A DNA stretch of 64,000 nucleotides from the NCBI GenBank assembly GCA_019116805.1, contig DXAV01000019.1:1-64000 (forward strand), given 5' to 3'. The position numbers and the translations under genes were made by a program. The notes under the pieces are model-generated. The model saw only the letters and a list, made by a program, of their open reading frames with translations, was not told where the DNA came from and ran no database searches. How positions within the stretch are numbered: the stretch's first letter is position 1; each line of letters begins with the position of its first letter. Origin of the DNA: Candidatus Bacteroides merdavium. Lineage in GTDB: Bacteria > Bacteroidota > Bacteroidia > Bacteroidales > Bacteroidaceae. Shown here piece after piece: positions 24,007 to 33,338 of the stretch.

Positions 24007-26385
24007 ATGAAGAAACCTATTTGGACTCTTCTTGCGCTGCTCGCTGTAGGAGCAACGCAGGTCGCCCGGGGCGAAGAAGCCCCCAAAGACACCGTCAAGG
24101 TGGTGGATATCGAAGAAGTGGTGGTCATCGCCACGCCCAAAGAGAACAACCGTCTGCGCCAGCAGCCCCTTTCGGCCACATCACTCTCGCAGGCCGACAT
24201 GCGGGGCAATGCCGTACGTTCGGTCAAGAGCCTGTCGTCGCTGGTGCCCAACCTTTTCATACCCGACTATGGCTCGAAGCTGACGACCTCGGTCTATGTA
24301 CGCGGCATCGGTTCACGCATCAACACGCCGGCCGTAGGCCTTTACGTGGACAACATTCCCTTCATCGACAAGTCGGCCTTCGATTTCAATTACTCCGACA
24401 TCGAACGTATCGATGTGATGCGAGGCCCGCAAGGTACGCTCTACGGACGCAACACGATGGGCGGTCTGATACGTGTCTTCACCAAGTCGCCCTTCACTTA
24501 TCAGGGCACAGACCTCATGCTGAGCGCTGCTACCTACAACAATTACAAGGCCAGCGTGAGCCATTACCACCGCATCAGCCCGAAGTTTGCCTTCTCCACC
24601 AACTTCTTCTACGAGCACAAGGGAGGTTTCTTCAAGAACTCTTACCTGAACGAACGCGTGGACAAAGACGACGAGTTCGGAGGCCGTTTCCGTGCCATCT
24701 ACCTGCCCAACGAGAACCTGAAGCTGGACTTCACCCTGAACTATGAATACACCAACCAGGGCGGATATCCTTACGAATATACAGGCGTAACTGAGGGCGA
24801 GGAAGACCGCGCCGACTACATCGGCCGCATCGCCTATAATCACAAGAGCGGCTACAAGCGTAATCTGCTGAACGGCGGGCTCAACCTGGAGCATCAGGCC
24901 GACAACTTCATCCTGAGCAGCGTGACAGGCTTCCAGTTCCTGGACGACCACATGGATCTGGATCAGGACTTCACGGAGCAAGACATCTACACCATGATGC
25001 AGAAGCAGAACTCCAAGACCGTAAGCCAGGAACTGGTGCTAAAATCCAAACCCGGCCGCCGCTGGCAGTGGACCACGGGCGCCAGCGCCTTCTATCAGTG
25101 GCTCGATACTGACGCACCCGTCACATTCGAGAAAGATGGTGTGAAAACGATGATTGAGAACAATGTGAATAGTGCTTTCCCCCAAGATAATCCTATGGCT
25201 CCCCAGCTAAAGTTCACGGTCAACAACACAACTCTGCCTGTGCCTGGTTTCTTCAGCACTCCCATTCTCAACACAGCTTTCTATCATCAAAGTACCGTCA
25301 ACGATCTTTTTGTCGAAGGACTGTCATTTACAGTCGGCTTGCGCCTTGACTACGAGAAACTCATGATGGATTACAATACGGGATGCCAAATGAACTTCGA
25401 CTTCAGCATGAAGATGCAGATGCCAGGAATGCCCTTCCCCATCCAGGCCGAAGCCCTCGGCAAGGATGCCGTGGCCAGTTTCGTCGGGCATGAGCAAACC
25501 GATTATCTGCAGTTACTGCCCAAATTTGCCCTGCAATACGACTTTGACCGGCAGAACAATATCTATGCTTCCGTCACGAAGGGTTACCGTTCAGGTGGAT
25601 ATAACATACAGATGTTTTCCGATGTCATCAGCGGTTCTCTGATGGGGGTGACGATGGATGTACTGGCTCAAGACGAACAGTTCAAGAAGTATGCCCAAAT
25701 GTTTGAACAGTTCAAGAAGGAACCGCAAGACATCCGTGAGGCTACCCTTTACCGCCCCGAATACTCATGGAACTACGAGGTGGGCTCGCACCTGACTCTC
25801 TTCGACGGCCGCCTGCAGGCCGACCTGGCAGCCTTCTACATGGACACGCGCGACCAGCAGATTTCGCGCTTCGCCGCCAGCGGACTGGGACGCATCACCG
25901 TCAACGCCGGAAAAAGTCGCAGCCTGGGTGCCGAAGCCGCCCTGCGTGCCCGACTGACCGACGCGCTGAGCCTGAGCGGCAGCTACGGATACACCTATGC
26001 CACGTTTACCGACTACGTGGTGAGCGACGAAGTGAATTATAACGGAAAGTATGTACCTTTTGTACCCAAGCACACCTTCAACGTGGGTGGGCAATACATC
26101 TTCGCTATGAAGTCAGGCGCGTGGCTGGACAACATCACACTCGACGCCCACTACAAAGCAGCAGGCCGCATCTACTGGACGGAGGCAAACAATGCCAGCC
26201 AAGCCCTCTACGGTACGCTGAACGGACGGTTGAGTTTCAATAAGGGTAACGGGCAGATAGCCTTATGGGTGGACAATGCACTAAACAAGCGCTACCAGGC
26301 CTTTTGGTTCGAAACCATGAGCCGCGGCTTTGCCCAGATGGGGCGTCCCATACAGGTAGGAATCGACCTGCGTTGCCGCTTCTGA
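24007..26385 (+). CDS. TonB-dependent outer membrane receptor
   Basis: 792 residues from the ATG at 24007. The signal peptide (MKKPIWTLLALLAVGATQVARG) is followed by a TonB-box-like VEEVVVIATP segment (about 30-45). The plug domain has SVYVRGIGSR, ERIDVMRGPQGTLYGRNTMGG and the C-terminal 22-strand barrel ends in QVGIDLRCRF with terminal aromatic Phe. There is no SusC-type N-terminal carboxypeptidase-like domain and no SusD partner, so it belongs to the siderophore, vitamin or metal class. The substrate is unknown. The adjacent regulator with a His-rich linker would fit a metal, which is inference. Confidence 0.93.
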   Translation: MKKPIWTLLALLAVGATQVARGEEAPKDTVKVVDIEEVVVIATPKENNRLRQQPLSATSLSQADMRGNAVRSVKSLSSLVPNLFIPDYGSKLTTSVYVRGIGSRINTPAVGLYVDNIPFIDKSAFDFNYSDIERIDVMRGPQGTLYGRNTMGGLIRVFTKSPFTYQGTDLMLSAATYNNYKASVSHYHRISPKFAFSTNFFYEHKGGFFKNSYLNERVDKDDEFGGRFRAIYLPNENLKLDFTLNYEYTNQGGYPYEYTGVTEGEEDRADYIGRIAYNHKSGYKRNLLNGGLNLEHQADNFILSSVTGFQFLDDHMDLDQDFTEQDIYTMMQKQNSKTVSQELVLKSKPGRRWQWTTGASAFYQWLDTDAPVTFEKDGVKTMIENNVNSAFPQDNPMAPQLKFTVNNTTLPVPGFFSTPILNTAFYHQSTVNDLFVEGLSFTVGLRLDYEKLMMDYNTGCQMNFDFSMKMQMPGMPFPIQAEALGKDAVASFVGHEQTDYLQLLPKFALQYDFDRQNNIYASVTKGYRSGGYNIQMFSDVISGSLMGVTMDVLAQDEQFKKYAQMFEQFKKEPQDIREATLYRPEYSWNYEVGSHLTLFDGRLQADLAAFYMDTRDQQISRFAASGLGRITVNAGKSRSLGAEAALRARLTDALSLSGSYGYTYATFTDYVVSDEVNYNGKYVPFVPKHTFNVGGQYIFAMKSGAWLDNITLDAHYKAAGRIYWTEANNASQALYGTLNGRLSFNKGNGQIALWVDNALNKRYQAFWFETMSRGFAQMGRPIQVGIDLRCRF

Positions 26386-26408
26386 TACCCCTGCCAGGCT
26401 TTTTTCTC

Positions 26409-26442
26409 CCCCAGTTAAGAAAAAACAAATTCTTAACTGGGG
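26409..26442. terminator. Hairpin between the TonB receptor and histidine kinase genes
   Basis: CCCCAGTTAAGAA (26409-26421) and TTCTTAACTGGGG (26430-26442) form a perfect 13-bp stem with an 8-base loop in the convergent gap. Rightward it is followed by AAATTTTATAAT, leftward by no T run, so it is best as the receptor gene terminator. Confidence 0.75.
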
Positions 26443-26447
26443 AAATT

Positions 26448-27770
26448 TTATAATATTTCACCAGCTTTCTTTTCAGGGAAATTGATGCGGAAACGTGTCA
26501 GCCCGTCGGGCCAGGTACGGAGCGAGAACGTACAGCCATGCTTGCTGAGCACTTCGCGGATGAAGATAAGTCCGATACCCTGTCCGTTGGGTTTGGTAGA
26601 AAAGAAGGGACTGAACAATTTCGCCTCCACCTCGCGTGAGATGCCTGCACCTGTATCTGCCACTTCCAAGACGGCAGGCGAGGCCGACGTGCGAATGTAA
26701 ATGTCGCCTGACTGACCGATGCTTTCCGCCGCATTCTTGATGATATTCACCAGTACCTGTTCGAAGAGGACAGTATCCATCCACACCAAAGGATTGTCTG
26801 CACACAATTCATTGTGCAGGGTGATGTCGCGGTCGCGGCAGATGGTCTCCATAAACCGCTTGCAGGCAGACACGCGATCGTTCAGGCGCACCTGCTCCAG
26901 TTGCGGGTCGGGTATCTTCACCACGTTGGCGAAGTTGGTGATGAAGCGGCTCATGCCATAGCAACGCTCCACACAGACCTTCATCACGTCGCGTAGGTCG
27001 GCGGTGTCGTCCATCTCCTCCAGCGCTTCATTAACGGTCTCTAGTGTGGATGTGATACCCGCCGTCGTGTTGTTCACCTCGTGGGCTATCATACGAATCA
27101 CTTTCTCATATGCTTTCTTTTCCGCCTTCACCACTTCCGACGTCAGACTCTCGATGAGGATAAACGGATGGGGGAAGCCACGATCGACAAACGAAAGGCG
27201 CGAGCAGCGATAAATCATGGAGTCGTTCAGGCGAATGGTATCGGTAGAATCCTTGTCCAGCCGGTTGATTTCTTCTGCCAGCGGAGCATCAAGCGCACTG
27301 AAGTTTTTGCCAATCAAATCGGTCTGCGACGTATAGCCCAAGAAACGGAGTGCGGCGGCATTCAGCATCGACACCTTGCCGTCGAAGTCGAGAATGATAA
27401 CGCCCATCGGCGACACGCTGATGAGCAGGTCGAGAAAATGGTTCTGTTCACGCAGGCGCAGGCGTTCGTTCTTCAGCTGGTCCATCATGCCGTTGAACAT
27501 AGTCACAATGCGGTCGGCCTCCGCCTGCCCCACTTTAGAGAGGCGGCTGCTGAAGTCCTGCTCGCGTAGCAGGTCGATACCGTTGGCAATACTGTTGAGG
27601 GGCATCACCAGCTTGCGATAGAAATAGACCAACACTATCAGGCTGAGCGTAGTCACTCCCTCGCCCACGTAGAACAAGGTCTTTCCCGACTCAAGCGCCA
27701 GCACAAGCAGAATGCCCCACACCACCATCAGCAGCAGGGCCAAGAGGAAGAACAAGGTTTTCAGTCGCAT
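26448..27770 (-). CDS. Sensor histidine kinase of the efflux locus
   Basis: 440 residues. Two transmembrane helices (about 5-25 and 37-50) have almost no periplasmic loop. They are followed by a HAMP-like segment, a PAS domain (about 112-210, PMGVIILDFDGKVSMLNAAA), a dimerisation helix with His230 in MIAHEVNN, and an ATPase domain with Asn346 in NIIKNAAES, DTGAGIS (372-378) and a G box near GQGIGL. The minimal loop suggests sensing within the membrane or cytoplasm. It is the last gene of the leftward efflux locus, 12 bases after its NtrC-type partner. Confidence 0.93.
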   Translation of the reverse strand: MRLKTLFFLLALLLMVVWGILLVLALESGKTLFYVGEGVTTLSLIVLVYFYRKLVMPLNSIANGIDLLREQDFSSRLSKVGQAEADRIVTMFNGMMDQLKNERLRLREQNHFLDLLISVSPMGVIILDFDGKVSMLNAAALRFLGYTSQTDLIGKNFSALDAPLAEEINRLDKDSTDTIRLNDSMIYRCSRLSFVDRGFPHPFILIESLTSEVVKAEKKAYEKVIRMIAHEVNNTTAGITSTLETVNEALEEMDDTADLRDVMKVCVERCYGMSRFITNFANVVKIPDPQLEQVRLNDRVSACKRFMETICRDRDITLHNELCADNPLVWMDTVLFEQVLVNIIKNAAESIGQSGDIYIRTSASPAVLEVADTGAGISREVEAKLFSPFFSTKPNGQGIGLIFIREVLSKHGCTFSLRTWPDGLTRFRINFPEKKAGEIL

Positions 27771-27782
27771 GACACAGCAGGA

Positions 27783-29135
27783 TTAATCGTTGGTGCTGAT
27801 GCCGTATTTTTCCAGACGGCGATAGAGGGCCGCACGGCTGATGCCCAAGGCTTGAGCCACCTGCGAAAGGTTATTCCCATGCTTTTCGAGAGCCTGAAGG
27901 ATGGTTTGCCGCTCCATCTCCTCGAGCGTCATTCCTTGCAGGGAGACGGTCTGCGGCGCACTTGTGGGGTGGTACTGCTGTTTGAAGTCGTCTGCCGTCA
28001 ACACCTCCTTGCCACATACCAGCAACGTTCGCTCCACGAAGTTCTTCAGTTCACGGATATTACCCGGATAGGGCAAGCTGCTCAAGTAGTCCAAAGCATC
28101 GTCAGTCAGGCGAACAGGAGCAAATCCATCGGTCTGGCAACGTTTTTCTATAAAATGGCGGGCCAGCAGAGGGATGTCTTCACGCCGCTCGCGCAGGGCT
28201 GGCAAGTGGACCGTTATCAGGTTGATGCGATAGAAAAGGTCTTCGCGGAAGGTATGCTCACGCACCATCTGCTCCAGGTCGGCGTTGGTGGCACAAACCA
28301 CGCGGACGTCCACCTTGCGGGGTTGGCTGTCGCCCAACGGCTCAAAGGTCTGCTCCTGAAGTACACGCAGGAGTTTCACCTGGCACGAGAGATCGAGTTC
28401 GCCAATCTCGTCGAGGAAGATGGTACCCTTGTCAGCCAGTTCGAAGCGTCCCTTGCGGTCGGACACTGCATCGGTGAAGGCACCCTTCTTGTGGCCGAAC
28501 ATTTCGCTTTCAAACAACGTTTGCGACACACCCCCCAGGTTGACCTTGACAAAGGGCTTGCCACGTCGAGGACTATTGCGATGCACCGCCTCGGCTATCA
28601 GCTCCTTGCCCGTACCGCTCTCGCCCGTCACCAGGATGGAAGCGTTCGTCCGCGCCACACGTTTCACCGTAGCCAGCACGTCCATCAACGCCTTGCTGCG
28701 CCCGATGATATGGCTGCGGTCAAAGCCATCGTTGTCCGTCAGGGGCTCGTCGGTTTCCTGTCCTTCCGCCGTCAGTTCAAGGGCCGTCTCGATGCGCTGC
28801 ATCAGGGCTGCGTTGTTCCACGGCTTGGTGATGAAGTCAAAGGCGCCTGCCTGCATGCCCTGTACCGCCAAGGGGATACTACCCCATGCCGTCATCAGAA
28901 TCACAGGTGTCTGAGGGCAGAAAAGCTTGACTTGCTTCAACAAGGTCAACCCCTCCTGACCATTGGTGGAGAGGCTGAAATTCATATCCATCAGAATGAG
29001 TTGCGGTGTGGTGGAACGCACCGCCTCAATGGCCTCCTTGGGTCCGGAGACCGCCTTCACCTCGTACTTCGCCCGCTTGAGCATGAAGCTGAGCGAAGAA
29101 CGGATGGCACTGTCGTCATCTACAATTAGTATCAT
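27783..29135 (-). CDS. NtrC-family sigma-54-dependent response regulator
   Basis: 450 residues. The receiver domain (1 to about 120) has acidic DDD (6-8) and phospho-acceptor Asp50. The AAA+ domain (about 142-370) has Walker A GESGTGKE, the sigma-54 contact motif GAFTDA and the arginine-finger FREDLFYR region. A Fis-type helix-turn-helix ends the protein (NNLSQVAQALGISRAALYRR). It should activate sigma-54 promoters. Two such promoters with paired inverted repeats (50464-50563 and 40480-40578) lie upstream in the same locus and are likely targets. Confidence 0.95.
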   Translation of the reverse strand: MILIVDDDSAIRSSLSFMLKRAKYEVKAVSGPKEAIEAVRSTTPQLILMDMNFSLSTNGQEGLTLLKQVKLFCPQTPVILMTAWGSIPLAVQGMQAGAFDFITKPWNNAALMQRIETALELTAEGQETDEPLTDNDGFDRSHIIGRSKALMDVLATVKRVARTNASILVTGESGTGKELIAEAVHRNSPRRGKPFVKVNLGGVSQTLFESEMFGHKKGAFTDAVSDRKGRFELADKGTIFLDEIGELDLSCQVKLLRVLQEQTFEPLGDSQPRKVDVRVVCATNADLEQMVREHTFREDLFYRINLITVHLPALRERREDIPLLARHFIEKRCQTDGFAPVRLTDDALDYLSSLPYPGNIRELKNFVERTLLVCGKEVLTADDFKQQYHPTSAPQTVSLQGMTLEEMERQTILQALEKHGNNLSQVAQALGISRAALYRRLEKYGISTND

Positions 29136-29174
29136 AATGGCGCAAAAATAAACATTATTCCGCGAACCGCCGCC

Positions 29175-30671
29175 TCATCGGCGCACAATCTTGTCGAAGT
29201 CGGCGTCGATACCCGTGCCGGCAACGAAATCCCACAGCGTCAGGCTGCGCAGCTGGTAGTAATAGTACCAATAGTAGAACAGTTCAGTGATGTGCTTGCG
29301 ACGTGCCTCGTCCTTCTGGGTCTGCGAGTCGTTCAGGTCGAGGGTGGAAATTTTACCGATGAGGAAAGTCTCCACGTTGGTGTGGTAACGCTTGCGGGCG
29401 ATACGGTCGGCTTCGTCGGCCAAGTGGAGCTGGGCCTGCTGGTTGTTGAACTGCTCTACCAAGATGAAGATGTTCTGGTTGAAGTTCATCGCCTCCTGGC
29501 GCAACTTGCTCTCGGTCACCTCGCGATTACTCTGTGCCACCTTCACCTGACCGCGGCGCTTTCCCCAGTCCAGAATAGGTATCTTGAAGCCCACTTCCAC
29601 CACCTGATTGTCTTTCAGACGGCGATAAGCACTGTCAAAGCGGTTGTCCGTACCCGTATAGCCCACCTGAGCAAAGAGGGTAATTTCCCGCATGTTGCCC
29701 TTTGCCTTGGCCACCTCGTAATCGGCCTCCAACTGACGGCGGCGGATGTTGTGGGCAAAAGAATTGTTTTTCAATGCCTTGTCCAGCACCTCGTCATAGT
29801 TGAGCAGGACATCGGGCACAGAGTCGGGCACCACAGGTTCCAATTCCTCGTCCTCGCCCAGGGCCAGGAACGAGCGCAGGGCGAACATGTTGCTCTTCAG
29901 CGAGCTTTCGTTCGAAGTCAACGTGGAGCGGGCATCGAGCACGTTCAGCTCCAGTTGCAGCAGGTCGTTCTCGCTGATCTGTCCCATGCGGCGCTTGGCC
30001 ATTGCCACCTCGTGAAGCTTCTCGGCGTTGGCCAGGTTCTGACGGGCGATGTTGACGTTCTCGCGAGCCAGCAGGAGGTTGAAGAAGTGATTGATGGTGG
30101 TCATCGTCACTTCCTCGGTGGCACTGAGGAAAGCTGCCTTGGCCTCGGCGTAACGCACGGGCTCGATACGACGGTCCCACTTGATGGTATTCACGCCGAA
30201 GATGGGCTGGTTCAGCGTCAATGCCAGAGGCACGGACATGAAGCGGTTACCCACGGTGCCGTCCATCTGGCGCAGAAAGTCGAGCGAAGTGTTCAGTGAG
30301 AGCGTACCGCCCGTCAGCCAGATATTCTGGTCGATGGAGAGCTGGCCGCTCATCTGCATGTAGTTGTTACGCACGAAGGTGTACGAACCGTCGTCCTGCT
30401 GGTAGGAGTTGTAGCTCTTGTTATACGAAGGCAGGGTAGCCGTCAGGTTCACTTCCGGCAACAAGTCGGCACGGAAGGTGCGGTACTCCCAGTAGGCGGT
30501 TTTCAGTTCGTTCAGGGCCACAGCGGCGTCCACGCTCTGCACGCGGGCCAGCAGGATAGCCTCATCCAGCGTGATGGGACGATGATGCACACTGTCGGCA
30601 GCAGCAGGAGTGGCGGCGAAAGATACCAGCGGCACCCATGTCATCAACAGGAAATAGAATTTCATTCTCAT
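29175..30671 (-). CDS. TolC-family outer membrane efflux protein
   Basis: 498 residues with signal peptide (MRMKFYFLLMTWVPLVSFAA). It shows two OEP-type halves: the first around residues 35-240 (ITLDEAILLA, LSLNTSLDFL) and the second around 280-480 (FKIPILDWGKRRGQVKVAQ, a TolC hallmark). It would form the trans-envelope duct for the adaptor (49172-50422) and ABC components. It follows the last permease gene by about 30 bases and precedes the regulator by 39 bases. Confidence 0.93.
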   Translation of the reverse strand: MRMKFYFLLMTWVPLVSFAATPAAADSVHHRPITLDEAILLARVQSVDAAVALNELKTAYWEYRTFRADLLPEVNLTATLPSYNKSYNSYQQDDGSYTFVRNNYMQMSGQLSIDQNIWLTGGTLSLNTSLDFLRQMDGTVGNRFMSVPLALTLNQPIFGVNTIKWDRRIEPVRYAEAKAAFLSATEEVTMTTINHFFNLLLARENVNIARQNLANAEKLHEVAMAKRRMGQISENDLLQLELNVLDARSTLTSNESSLKSNMFALRSFLALGEDEELEPVVPDSVPDVLLNYDEVLDKALKNNSFAHNIRRRQLEADYEVAKAKGNMREITLFAQVGYTGTDNRFDSAYRRLKDNQVVEVGFKIPILDWGKRRGQVKVAQSNREVTESKLRQEAMNFNQNIFILVEQFNNQQAQLHLADEADRIARKRYHTNVETFLIGKISTLDLNDSQTQKDEARRKHITELFYYWYYYYQLRSLTLWDFVAGTGIDADFDKIVRR

Positions 30672-30701
30672 ATCATATATACTATTAATCGTTAGCTAAA
30701 G

Positions 30702-31955
30702 TTATTCATCGTGCAGCGCCTCGGCGGGCTGTATCTTCATGGCCTGACGGGCCGGATACCAGATGCCGGCCATGATAATCAGTGCCATCAGTAACAGTGC
30801 CAAACCAAAGCAGCCTGCAAAACGTCCGCCCGTCGCATCCATCAGCGTGTGGACGGTCAGGTCGGCCAACTGGACATTGAAGGCAACGACCAGGGCGGGC
30901 ACGGCAGCCATCAACAGGAGCAGAAGACCCTCCAACAGGAAATAGGCCATCACCGACTGACGGTTGCTGCCCATTGCCATGCGGAGCGCCACCTCGCAAC
31001 GACGCTTGCGGGTACGGTACCAGAACGTGGCAAAGATACACAGAAATACGTTGAACAGGAAGAAGGCCGCCACGGCATAGACCGTGTTCAGGTAGTTCAC
31101 CGTGCCCTGTTGCACGTCGTAAGCCGCCTTCATGTCGTCGTACGAACGAATGGTGTTCAGGTAGAAGATGCCACGGTCGAACACCGGCTGCATATCGCGG
31201 CGGAAACGCTCGGCGAAACCGGCCACCTGGTCGGGCGCGACACGTATCGCCACGTTCTGCCAGAAGAGAGCCTTTTGGGCAGGCAGATAGATGAACGGCT
31301 CGTAGCGTTCGTAGTCGCTCAGCTTGTGGCGGGGCAGGACGGCTGCCACACGATAGTTGGTCTGCGGGCGGGCCGACTTCAAGAAGTAAGGGTTAAAGCA
31401 GGTCTTGCCTACGGCATCGGCCACATTGGGCAAATGAAACAGCGAATCAGCCAGGTCGGCACTCATCCATACCGGCATGGGATATTCGGCAGGCGACCAG
31501 TGCGCCTCGTCGGGCTGCCCGGCCAGGGGCTTCAGGCGAAACACGTCGAAGTAAGAGGGTGTGACGTAGCGGATGTAGCTGTGCACCACGTGCGTCGAGT
31601 CGCTGTGCGGTGCATAACCCTCGAACATGGCGTCGTCCGTATAGGGGATGCTGCCATGGTAGGCACAGACAGATTCCACGCCGGGATAATCCTTGATCAA
31701 GTTATACAAGTAGGTGAAGTCCTCCCCCGCCCGACGGTTGTCGGCGTCGTTGATGACCTCCAGGGGCTTCGTTGCCACCGTCAGGTCGAAGACGCACGAC
31801 GTGTCGTAGCCCTTGGGCTGCCAGGCCGCCCCTTCGTAATTATAGACCAGATCGATGCCATACCACAGCAGCACGGTCACGATGCACAGCTCCGTCCACA
31901 GCCAGGCGTTGGCGCAGCGCTGGTTCCATATCTGATTGAACAATTGTTTCCACAT
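30702..31955 (-). CDS. FtsX/MacB-type ABC permease, pair 6 second member
   Basis: 417 residues. One N-terminal transmembrane helix (about 19-38, LWTELCIVTVLLWYGIDLVY) precedes a large MacB-type periplasmic domain (about 45-290). Three C-terminal helices end in PARQAMKIQPAEALHDE, the coupling end typical of this subfamily. It starts three bases after its partner gene. The ALHDE ending groups it with the permeases at 33339 and 36296 rather than with the upstream cluster (ALRDE/ALREE). Confidence 0.9.
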   Translation of the reverse strand: MWKQLFNQIWNQRCANAWLWTELCIVTVLLWYGIDLVYNYEGAAWQPKGYDTSCVFDLTVATKPLEVINDADNRRAGEDFTYLYNLIKDYPGVESVCAYHGSIPYTDDAMFEGYAPHSDSTHVVHSYIRYVTPSYFDVFRLKPLAGQPDEAHWSPAEYPMPVWMSADLADSLFHLPNVADAVGKTCFNPYFLKSARPQTNYRVAAVLPRHKLSDYERYEPFIYLPAQKALFWQNVAIRVAPDQVAGFAERFRRDMQPVFDRGIFYLNTIRSYDDMKAAYDVQQGTVNYLNTVYAVAAFFLFNVFLCIFATFWYRTRKRRCEVALRMAMGSNRQSVMAYFLLEGLLLLLMAAVPALVVAFNVQLADLTVHTLMDATGGRFAGCFGLALLLMALIIMAGIWYPARQAMKIQPAEALHDE

Positions 31956-31958
31956 AGT

Positions 31959-33308
31959 TTATTCTCCTCCCGTTAATGTGTACGAAATACTGCGACGCAC
32001 CGCCATCCAGGCCGGAAGCAGGGTGGACAGCGCATTGAAGACGAGGCACGCTGCCAGCACCGCCACGAACAACGACGGGCGCAGCAGCAGGTCGCTTCCC
32101 AGCACAATGCCCTGCAGCTCGACGCCACCCGTACCGAACAACCACGTGCCACCCGCTACAACCAGTCCACACGACAACACATAGCCCAGCACACCACCTA
32201 TCAGCGTGGTACCCAGGCTCTCGATGAAGAGGTGGCCAATGATGTTGGCATTCGAAGCACCATACGCCTTGCGGATGGCAATCTCGCCCAGGCGGCTCTG
32301 CATTTGGGCATGAACCAGCCCTGAGATGCCCACGGCAGGTACCACCAGCAACACTACCAGCAACAGCACATAGACCAGCCCCGCACTGATGTCACCGTCA
32401 CGGAAAAAGGTAAATTCCGTATGTGTATAGAGTTTCGGATCCTTCAAGACATACTCCAACCCCTGCTTGTTGAGCTGCGCCAGGCGGCGGTCCACCTCGG
32501 CGCGGACAGCGGCCGCCGACGTGCCGGGCGACAGATGGAGGACAGCGTAGCGGAAGCCTATCAAGCCCGCGGTGGCGAGGTTCGGATCGAGGTTGTCCTC
32601 ATTCATCAGGGTGAAGGGCTCCCAGATGTCGGCATAGGCAGTCTGAAAGATGGAGCTTACATTCCGCACAACTCCCACCACGCGAGCCTCCTGAAAGTCC
32701 AGCAACAGCTGCTTGCCCACCGCCTCGGCGGCTCCGCCGAACAGCTGGCGTGCCAGTCGCTCGCTGATGACAATGAAACGCCTCACCAGACCGTCCACAC
32801 GATTGCGGACGAGCCGCCACTCGTCGTCGGCCTTCTCGAAAGCGGCGCGACCGGCATCGTATTCAGCCTGTGTGAAGGGACGGCCTGCCACGAAGTCGTA
32901 GCGGAAGAAGTCGAACCAGTTGGCAGCCACGGCACGAAGCATCACCGACTGACGGTCGGACGAAGCGGGCAAAGCACACACCGCTTTGCTCAGTCCGCCA
33001 TGCCATGTCAGTTCGTCCACGCCGGGCAGATTGTCGAAAAAAGCATGGAAAGCGGTGGGTCCCAAGGCGCGGTAGCCCCACATGTTCGAACCATCGGGAC
33101 GCATGCACTGGGTGCCGTAGTTATAGAGCACACGGCTGCGTCGGGTTTCAGGAGCTACATCTGCCGTACGGAAGTCGTAAACCATCACGACCACCATCAC
33201 AAAAGCAATGGTGACTGCCGTGCCCACCACACACACTGTCGTATAGAAGCGATGCTGGCCCAGCAGACGGAAGAACGAGCGCAAATTATGTAACAAAGAA
33301 TGTTTCAT
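31959..33308 (-). CDS. FtsX/MacB-type ABC permease, pair 6 first member
   Basis: 449 residues. The start LRSFFRLLGQHRFYTTVCVVGTAVTIAF marks the first-member type, whose N-terminal helix follows a Phe/Leu-rich amphipathic segment. The C-terminal FtsX domain includes RLGEIAIRKAYGASN, the conserved cytoplasmic coupling helix facing the ATPase, and ends LPAWMAVRRSISYTLTGGE. The permease would work with the ATPase at 39609, the only one in the locus. Confidence 0.9.
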   Translation of the reverse strand: MKHSLLHNLRSFFRLLGQHRFYTTVCVVGTAVTIAFVMVVVMVYDFRTADVAPETRRSRVLYNYGTQCMRPDGSNMWGYRALGPTAFHAFFDNLPGVDELTWHGGLSKAVCALPASSDRQSVMLRAVAANWFDFFRYDFVAGRPFTQAEYDAGRAAFEKADDEWRLVRNRVDGLVRRFIVISERLARQLFGGAAEAVGKQLLLDFQEARVVGVVRNVSSIFQTAYADIWEPFTLMNEDNLDPNLATAGLIGFRYAVLHLSPGTSAAAVRAEVDRRLAQLNKQGLEYVLKDPKLYTHTEFTFFRDGDISAGLVYVLLLVVLLVVPAVGISGLVHAQMQSRLGEIAIRKAYGASNANIIGHLFIESLGTTLIGGVLGYVLSCGLVVAGGTWLFGTGGVELQGIVLGSDLLLRPSLFVAVLAACLVFNALSTLLPAWMAVRRSISYTLTGGE

Positions 33309-33338
33309 GTCAACAAGCGGTTTATCAGAGATTCATGA